Source: an uncultured Clostridia bacterium
GTDB lineage: Bacteria > Bacillota > Clostridia > Oscillospirales > Acutalibacteraceae
NCBI GenBank assembly: GCA_945875045.1
Contig: CAMCIX010000037.1
Span: 1 to 9,481 of the forward strand
DNA length: 9,481 bases
Direction: 5' to 3'
A program made the translations under genes and the position numbers. Below are positions 5,682 to 9,481 of this stretch, piece after piece. The first letter of the stretch is position 1, and each line of letters starts with the position of its first letter. The notes under the pieces are model-generated. The model made no database searches. It saw nothing but the letters and a program-made list of their open reading frames with translations, and was not told the origin of the DNA.

Positions 5682-6185
5682 ATGGAAGAAACGGTTACAG
5701 ACCCTATGACCGGCGAAGAATATATACAAATGGTTAATGTACCTCAAAGCGTATTACAGCAGTTACAGGCTGTAGCAAAGATTGATGTTACCCCCAAAGG
5801 TGTGTACGACCGTTACGCTATGGAGCGGACTATGGAAAACTTCCTGATGAACGGCTTTTTTAATCCGCAAAGGGTAGCCGAGTTTGAAGCATATGTTAAA
5901 GCATTGCCTGATGATTCTGTAGCTCCAAAGCAAGATTTACTTGAAGGAATTGAAAATATCAAGAAAACGCAAATGCAGATTGCACAGATTGATGCACAGG
6001 CTAAGCTTATGCAACAGAAAGCACAACAATTCCTTATGGGAGACCCTGACGGACAGGCAGAGCAGATAAGCGAAGCACAGCTTAGAATGTTGGAAGAACA
6101 ATACGCAAATATGGCTACCGAGAAAGATAATGACAATTACGATTATAATATCATAGCAACGCAAGCGGATTTTGATGATTTTTAG
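5682..6185 (+). CDS. C-terminal remnant of a phage portal-like protein (5'-truncated, probably a pseudogene)
   Basis: 167 aa from the first methionine with phage character. The segment AKIDVTPKGVYDRYAMERTMENFLMNG (33-58) and the following FNPQRVAEFEAYVKALPDDSVAPKQDL resemble the C-terminal end of Firmicutes siphophage portal proteins. A Gln-rich coiled-coil tail (about 92-145, with QMQIAQIDAQAKLMQQKAQQFLMGDPD in the middle) and an acidic end follow. The assignment is from pattern memory. A full portal is about 450-550 aa, so the N-terminal two thirds with the clip and stem domains are missing. The frame stays open upstream to 5529, but that stretch crosses the host terminator and hairpin and encodes nothing phage-like, and no ribosome site precedes ATG 5682. 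It is therefore likely an untranslated or poorly translated fragment left by a deletion. Confidence 0.6.
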   Translation: MEETVTDPMTGEEYIQMVNVPQSVLQQLQAVAKIDVTPKGVYDRYAMERTMENFLMNGFFNPQRVAEFEAYVKALPDDSVAPKQDLLEGIENIKKTQMQIAQIDAQAKLMQQKAQQFLMGDPDGQAEQISEAQLRMLEEQYANMATEKDNDNYDYNIIATQADFDDF

Positions 6186-6187
6186 AG

Positions 6188-6215
6188 TTGACATATATTT
6201 TAATTGAGGTAGAAT
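6188..6215 (+). promoter_or_regulatory. Sigma-A promoter of the small phage-borne gene
   Basis: TTGACA (6188-6193), a 16-base spacer and TAGAAT (6210-6215) give an 11 of 12 match to the sigma-A consensus. It starts 2 bases after the stop of the portal-like fragment and serves the gene at 6246. Confidence 0.7.
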
Positions 6216-6245
6216 ATAGTAAAAAAAGTATAGGAGGATATTTTT

Positions 6246-6530
6246 ATGGGACTTTTTTCTAATTCTGCTTCTGAAAATGTTTATGAGCGGGCAAAAAAGC
6301 ATTTAGCTCAAAAAGATGGTTGCGTTCATATCGCTATGTTTACAAGTTTTTCAAAACTTGCCAATCAGAATTTCGATTGTGATGAAAAGTACACTCAGGA
6401 AATAGATTACATTTTACAACAAATGCAAAAAGATGGATATATGATAATTGATGTAAAATTTAATTCTATTTCAGGACAGGGATTAACCGGCAATAGAACC
6501 GGTTTCAATACTTTGGTTACATACAAATAA
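6246..6530 (+). CDS. Small uncharacterised protein in a self-contained (moron-like) transcription unit
   Basis: 94 aa, not assigned to a family. It has no signal peptide or membrane segment. An N-terminal amphipathic helix (ENVYERAKKHLAQK, 10-23) is followed by a beta-like segment (GCVHIAMFTSF, 25-35), a helix (YTQEIDYILQQMQKDG, 49-64), and a strand and glycine-rich turn (MIIDVKFNSISGQGLTGNRTGF, 66-87). The YILQQMQKDGYMIIDVKF pattern suggests a small alpha/beta fold. It starts at an ATG with AGGAGG about 8 bases upstream, so it is very likely translated. It has its own promoter directly upstream and its own terminators downstream, and sits between two structural-gene fragments. This is the layout of a phage moron, a cargo gene expressed from the dormant prophage. 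Confidence 0.7.
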   Translation: MGLFSNSASENVYERAKKHLAQKDGCVHIAMFTSFSKLANQNFDCDEKYTQEIDYILQQMQKDGYMIIDVKFNSISGQGLTGNRTGFNTLVTYK

Positions 6531-6541
6531 TAAGCTTTTAA

Positions 6542-6575
6542 AACACCGCCCTCATTAAGAGCGGTGTTATTTTGC
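6542..6575 (+). terminator. Intrinsic terminator of the small gene
   Basis: AACACCGC (6542-6549) pairs perfectly with GCGGTGTT (6561-6568). An inner CTC/GAG pairing is also possible, and ATTTT follows. It begins 11 bases after the stop codon at 6530. Confidence 0.75.
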
Positions 6576-6589
6576 AGTCAACTGCAAAA
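6570..6589. repeat. 20-bp near-perfect palindrome
   Basis: TTTTGCAGT (6570-6578) and ACTGCAAAA (6581-6589) are exact reverse complements with a 2-base centre. It begins in the T-run of the preceding terminator. It could be a dimeric-repressor operator or a recombination site; nothing else identifies it. Confidence 0.45.
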
Positions 6590-6608
6590 GATTTAATTTT
6601 ATTTACAC

Positions 6609-6637
6609 AGCACTTTGCGAGAGCAGGGTGCTTTTAT
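6609..6637 (+). terminator. Second terminator-like hairpin before the tape-measure chimera
   Basis: AGCACTTTGC (6609-6618) pairs over 10 positions with GCAGGGTGCT (6623-6632), allowing two G-U pairs. It closes a GAGA (GNRA) tetraloop and is followed by TTTATT. It would insulate the chimera gene from the upstream unit, or act as a regulated late-operon attenuator. Confidence 0.6.
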
Positions 6638-6668
6638 TATACCATTTTTTCGGAAAGGAGCTTGATTT

Positions 6669-7910
6669 ATGGCGGGCAGTATAAAAGGTATTACGGTTAA
6701 AATCGGCGGTGATACAACCGCACTCGATAAAGCGCTAAAGGGCATTAATACCGAAATACGAAGCACACAATCTGAGCTTAAAGATGTTGAGAGACTTCTT
6801 AAATTAGACCCCACAAATACCGAGCTTTTAAAGCAAAAGCAGGATTTGCTTGCGAAATCGGTTAAGGATACATCCGATAAGCTTAAAACCTTGAAAGATG
6901 CCGAAAAACAGGCGCAGGCGCAGTTTAAAGAGGGTAAAATCAGCGAAGATCAGTACAGAGCTTTAGAGCGTGAAATAATTAAAACAGAGCAATCGCTCAA
7001 ATCTTTAGAATCACAGGCAGCAAAATCAAATGCCACTTTAAATAAAATAGGCAATACGGCCGCAAATGTTGCAGATAAAACAAAGGGAGTTTCAACTGCT
7101 GCTGCAGGTCTTCTCGGCGCAGGTGTCGCAGGGGCTGTAAATATCGGCAAAAAGGCTGACGAATTAAATACTCTTGCAAAGCAAACTGGGCTTACTACCG
7201 CAGAACTTCAAAAAATGCAGTACGCATCTGAGCTTGTTGATGTTTCCGTTGAAAGCATAACGGGGTCAATGCGAAAAATGACAAAAAATATGAACAGTAC
7301 GAGTTCCGAAGTAAATCAAGCGTGGCAAACGCTCGGAGTATCCCTGACTATTGAGCGTAAATATTCATTTGGAAAAACCTTTGCCGAAATGTTAGGGCTT
7401 ATAAACGAAAACAGGGATAAAGTTGATTCGGTTGAATCGAGTTTGACAAACAAAATTACACAAACGGAAACAAGCCTTAAAAGAAATACCGAAGAAGTGG
7501 TTATTGAAGCAAAACGAGAATTATACGGTTCTATATCTAATATAGGCGATAGTGTTGACGAGTTATCAAGCAAGGTTGAAATGAAACTTAATGCTGACGA
7601 GGTTAGCATTGAAGTTGAGAAAATAATGGCATCGGGTGTTATAGACGAAGTAACAACAAAAACAGGCTATAGTTTCGGCTCTGACGGATTGAAAATATCA
7701 AAGTCGGGCGATGAAATGGAAAATCTACTTGATAACACAGGAATGTACGTTAAAAAAGACGGTGACGAAATTCTGAGCGCTAATAACCGTGGTGTAAACG
7801 CAAAAGACTTACACGCTAACACATATTTGATTATTGGTTCAGGCAATGGTCGGAGCCGTTTTGAAGATTATGGCACAGACAGAACAGCTTGCTTTTGGAT
7901 TGGAGGATAA
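6669..7910 (+). CDS. Chimeric phage tail gene: tape-measure N-terminus fused to tail-tip protein C-terminus
   Basis: 413 aa made of two recognisable parts. Residues 1-225 are a typical siphophage tape-measure start: MAGSIKGITVKIGGDTTALD, the coiled coil TEIRSTQSELKDVERLLKLDP, the GLTTAELQKMQYASE motif, KMTKNM and NQAWQTLGVS. In relatives the text after LGVS continues ...DANGNLRDSE for hundreds of residues. Here it switches near residues 225-230 (nt about 7341-7359) to KYSFGKTFAEMLGLINENRDKV, a coiled coil, and an end (KTGYSFGSDGLKISKSG...SRFEDYGTDRTACFWIGG) typical of the C-terminus of Firmicutes tail-tip/gp58-like proteins. The fusion is in frame. ATG 6669 has a GGAAAGGAG site about 8 bases upstream, so it could be translated. 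As a tape measure it lacks the membrane-pore and length-setting regions and is probably non-functional for tail assembly. Domain identities are from family knowledge; the junction is inferred from the sharp switch. Confidence 0.8.
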   Translation: MAGSIKGITVKIGGDTTALDKALKGINTEIRSTQSELKDVERLLKLDPTNTELLKQKQDLLAKSVKDTSDKLKTLKDAEKQAQAQFKEGKISEDQYRALEREIIKTEQSLKSLESQAAKSNATLNKIGNTAANVADKTKGVSTAAAGLLGAGVAGAVNIGKKADELNTLAKQTGLTTAELQKMQYASELVDVSVESITGSMRKMTKNMNSTSSEVNQAWQTLGVSLTIERKYSFGKTFAEMLGLINENRDKVDSVESSLTNKITQTETSLKRNTEEVVIEAKRELYGSISNIGDSVDELSSKVEMKLNADEVSIEVEKIMASGVIDEVTTKTGYSFGSDGLKISKSGDEMENLLDNTGMYVKKDGDEILSANNRGVNAKDLHANTYLIIGSGNGRSRFEDYGTDRTACFWIGG

Positions 7911-7913
7911 CGT

Positions 7914-9422
7914 ATGGCGAATGAGGTTGTAATCCATAGCTTTGTCGGTAATGATATAGAGGGTAATTTCAATGTTGTTTATTCCTCTACATTAAGCGGT
8001 TACACATACGATTTATATTTGTATGTAAATGATAAAACACTTGGCGTAATAGACCTTGAAACATTTAGCAATTATATAAGTGGCACAGATGTGTATTTGA
8101 GCAATGAAAATGTATCAATGTTATATGGACTTATGGGGTCTGTAACTACAGTAACTATAGTGGCTGGTCTTAAAATTTTCAACAACGGTGTTTATATCGG
8201 TATAAGCGAGAATATTGCTAATGTCTGTTCTATTGATAATGCTTCTCCTATAATAACGGCAAGTGTAGCAGTAGATAGCGTTACCAATTCCCTAACAGGT
8301 TCTGATAATGTACTTATTAAATACTACAGTACCGCAACAGCAACAATGAGCGTAGAAGCGCAAAAAGGCGCTTCAATAAATGAGAGTAAATATATCATCA
8401 GAAACGGCAGCGAAAATATATATTCAAACGAGGGTACATTTTCTAATGTAGAAAGCAACGAGTTTATATTCTCTGCTGAAGATAGTCGAGGTCGACCTGC
8501 GACAGAAAACATAACCTTGTCTATTGTGGATTACATAAAATTGACTTGCAACATCGCAAGCAATAGACCTGATGCTCTCGGAAATATGTTTGTGGCTTGT
8601 TCGGGTAATTACTTTAATAATTCCTTTGGCACGGTGACAAACACGCTTACAGTACAATACAGATACGGAATAACAGGTGGCTCTTATGGAGTTTGGCAAG
8701 ATATGACTGTTGTAAAAAACGGCAATACATATTACGCTTATGCTGATTTTGAAATTGATAATTTTAGTCGAAGTAGGTCATATTCGTTTGAAACACGAGC
8801 AGTAGACAGGCTTGAAACGGTTTCAAGTGCTGATACAGGGGTTAAAAGTATTCCGATTTTTCATTGGGGTGAGAATGATTTTGTATTTGAAGTGCCTGTT
8901 GAAGTTAAATCAGGCATAAAGTCAGATAGCGAAATTAACTTTACAGCACCGTCAATAAACCTTAATGCGTCTAATTTATATATCGGTGGCGATAAAGTAC
9001 CATCTATTAGTTATGGGACTTGGACACCACAATTACAAGATGTTGATGGATTTTTTTCCTATTCTTCGCAAAACGGTTGGTATAATAAGGTCGGCAATGT
9101 AGTTACTGTAGGCTTTTTTATCAAGGCTGAATGTATTGATTATTTACTTTCAAGTCCCGGGGTAGAAATCGGAGGCTTACCATATATACCTGTTTATCCG
9201 GCATCAGGTGGCGGTATATGTTCGGGAGCATTTGTATTAAAGAATTGCAATTTTCAATGTTTTGTTGCAGAAACAGGCGGTCATATCACAACAAGAGTAC
9301 AAGCCTGTAACAATACAAATGACGAAATATTAAACACATCTGCAATCGGGTGTTTTTATCCCTCCGTTGTCGGTAATCAAATCACATTAAGCGGAACAAT
9401 AACATACATTACAGATTCGTAA
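7914..9422 (+). CDS. Phage minor tail / receptor-binding protein (DUF859-like)
   Basis: 502 aa. Seen in order: an N-terminal beta-rich domain (1-105), Ig-like repeats (about 108-310, including ITASVAVDSVTNSLTGSDN and TVQYRYGITGGSYGVWQDM), the marker IPIFHWGENDFVFEVPVEV (313-331), and a C-terminal domain (367-502) opening with YGTWTPQL and containing NGWYNKVGNVVTVGFFIKA (387-404). The WGENDFxFxVPV block is typical of DUF859-type minor structural proteins of Gram-positive siphophages. The GTWTP...GWYxKVGNVVTVxFxI fold is common in receptor-binding tips. The ATG is served by GGAGG, which lies in the last codons of the chimera gene with only 3 bases between the two genes. It appears full length and ends just before the possible IS end. 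The C-terminus, rich in Cys and Gly, is probably the host-recognition part (inference). Confidence 0.82.
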   Translation: MANEVVIHSFVGNDIEGNFNVVYSSTLSGYTYDLYLYVNDKTLGVIDLETFSNYISGTDVYLSNENVSMLYGLMGSVTTVTIVAGLKIFNNGVYIGISENIANVCSIDNASPIITASVAVDSVTNSLTGSDNVLIKYYSTATATMSVEAQKGASINESKYIIRNGSENIYSNEGTFSNVESNEFIFSAEDSRGRPATENITLSIVDYIKLTCNIASNRPDALGNMFVACSGNYFNNSFGTVTNTLTVQYRYGITGGSYGVWQDMTVVKNGNTYYAYADFEIDNFSRSRSYSFETRAVDRLETVSSADTGVKSIPIFHWGENDFVFEVPVEVKSGIKSDSEINFTAPSINLNASNLYIGGDKVPSISYGTWTPQLQDVDGFFSYSSQNGWYNKVGNVVTVGFFIKAECIDYLLSSPGVEIGGLPYIPVYPASGGGICSGAFVLKNCNFQCFVAETGGHITTRVQACNNTNDEILNTSAIGCFYPSVVGNQITLSGTITYITDS

Positions 9423-9427
9423 AGAAA

Positions 9428-9481
9428 GGGGGCTGTTAAAAAAGTCCCAAGCCAGAAATCCACGAGAGAATAGCACCTCTT
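9428..9481. mobile_element. Possible end of an insertion sequence (cut by the window)
   Basis: Immediately after the tail gene, GGGGGCTGTT...AGTCCC (9428-9448) reads like a terminal inverted-repeat end of a Firmicutes IS (IS1182-like ends begin GGGGCTGT). On the minus strand an open frame ending at TAA (9436-9438) reads RGAILSWISGLGLF, which could be a transposase C-terminus. Too little is in the window to decide; it could also be a prophage junction. Confidence 0.3.

Larger units (their letters stand above)
5640..9427 (+). mobile_element. Degraded siphophage prophage remnant with internal deletions
   Basis: From about here base and codon use become more AT-rich, and every gene is phage-like or unrecognised and on the plus strand. 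The order matches a siphophage late operon (portal, tape measure, tail tip, receptor-binding) but most genes are missing: portal N-terminus, head protease, capsid, connectors, tail tube, most of the tape measure, distal tail protein. No integrase, repressor, terminase or lysis gene is visible. The left edge is inferred, lying between the host terminator and the truncated portal piece. The right edge is placed at the possible IS end, and the remnant could continue beyond the window. Confidence 0.7.

Noticed and set aside
1..9481. CRISPR array, toxin-antitoxin pair or defence operon
   Set aside because: No regularly spaced repeats and no recognisable nuclease, helicase, reverse transcriptase or toxin motif in any supported gene.

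Overview
The window looks like a chromosomal segment of a low- to mid-G+C anaerobic Firmicute of class Clostridia, probably a gut Oscillospirales/Ruminococcaceae-type bacterium. This rests on strong AGGAGG-type ribosome binding sites, a two-gene SufC/SufB-type Fe-S system in place of a full suf operon, a LytTR regulator, a TcdR/UviA-like sigma-type regulator, and Firmicutes siphophage remnants. Genus or species cannot be fixed from the sequence alone.

Positions 1-5554 are host core genome. On the minus strand, deoD (purine nucleoside phosphorylase) runs into birA (biotin protein ligase/repressor). A divergent small gene (1848-2240, +) encodes an uncharacterised protein with a compact C-terminal domain; its end overlaps the end of the minus-strand sufC-sufB pair (3886 down to 2232). 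That pair has a good sigma-A promoter and overlapping stop/start codons (TAATG). Upstream lies an orphan LytTR response regulator (4681 down to 3980) with a perfect-consensus promoter (TTGACA-17-TATAAT) and repeated motifs around it. A 292-bp AT-rich intergenic region carrying a 13-bp inverted repeat separates it from a divergent sigma-like regulator (4974-5504). That gene is preceded by a TTTACA-16-CTTTCT element resembling promoters used by group-5 (TcdR-like) sigma factors, so it may regulate itself. A terminator follows.

From about 5640 to 9427 the codon use turns more AT-rich and all genes are phage-like on the plus strand. The order follows a siphophage late operon from which most genes are gone: the C-terminal piece of a portal-like protein, a small gene with its own promoter and terminator (moron-like), an in-frame chimera of a tape-measure N-terminus and the C-terminus of a tail-tip protein, then an apparently intact tail/receptor-binding protein. 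Capsid, connector, tail-tube and distal-tail genes are missing. The last ~54 bases may be the end of an insertion sequence, which would cap the remnant.

Most notable: (a) the internally deleted prophage with an in-frame tape-measure::tail-tip fusion; (b) the putative self-activating TcdR-like sigma factor divergent from an orphan LytTR regulator with a degenerate acidic pocket; (c) the moron-like cassette inside the remnant. No tRNA, rRNA or CRISPR array was seen.
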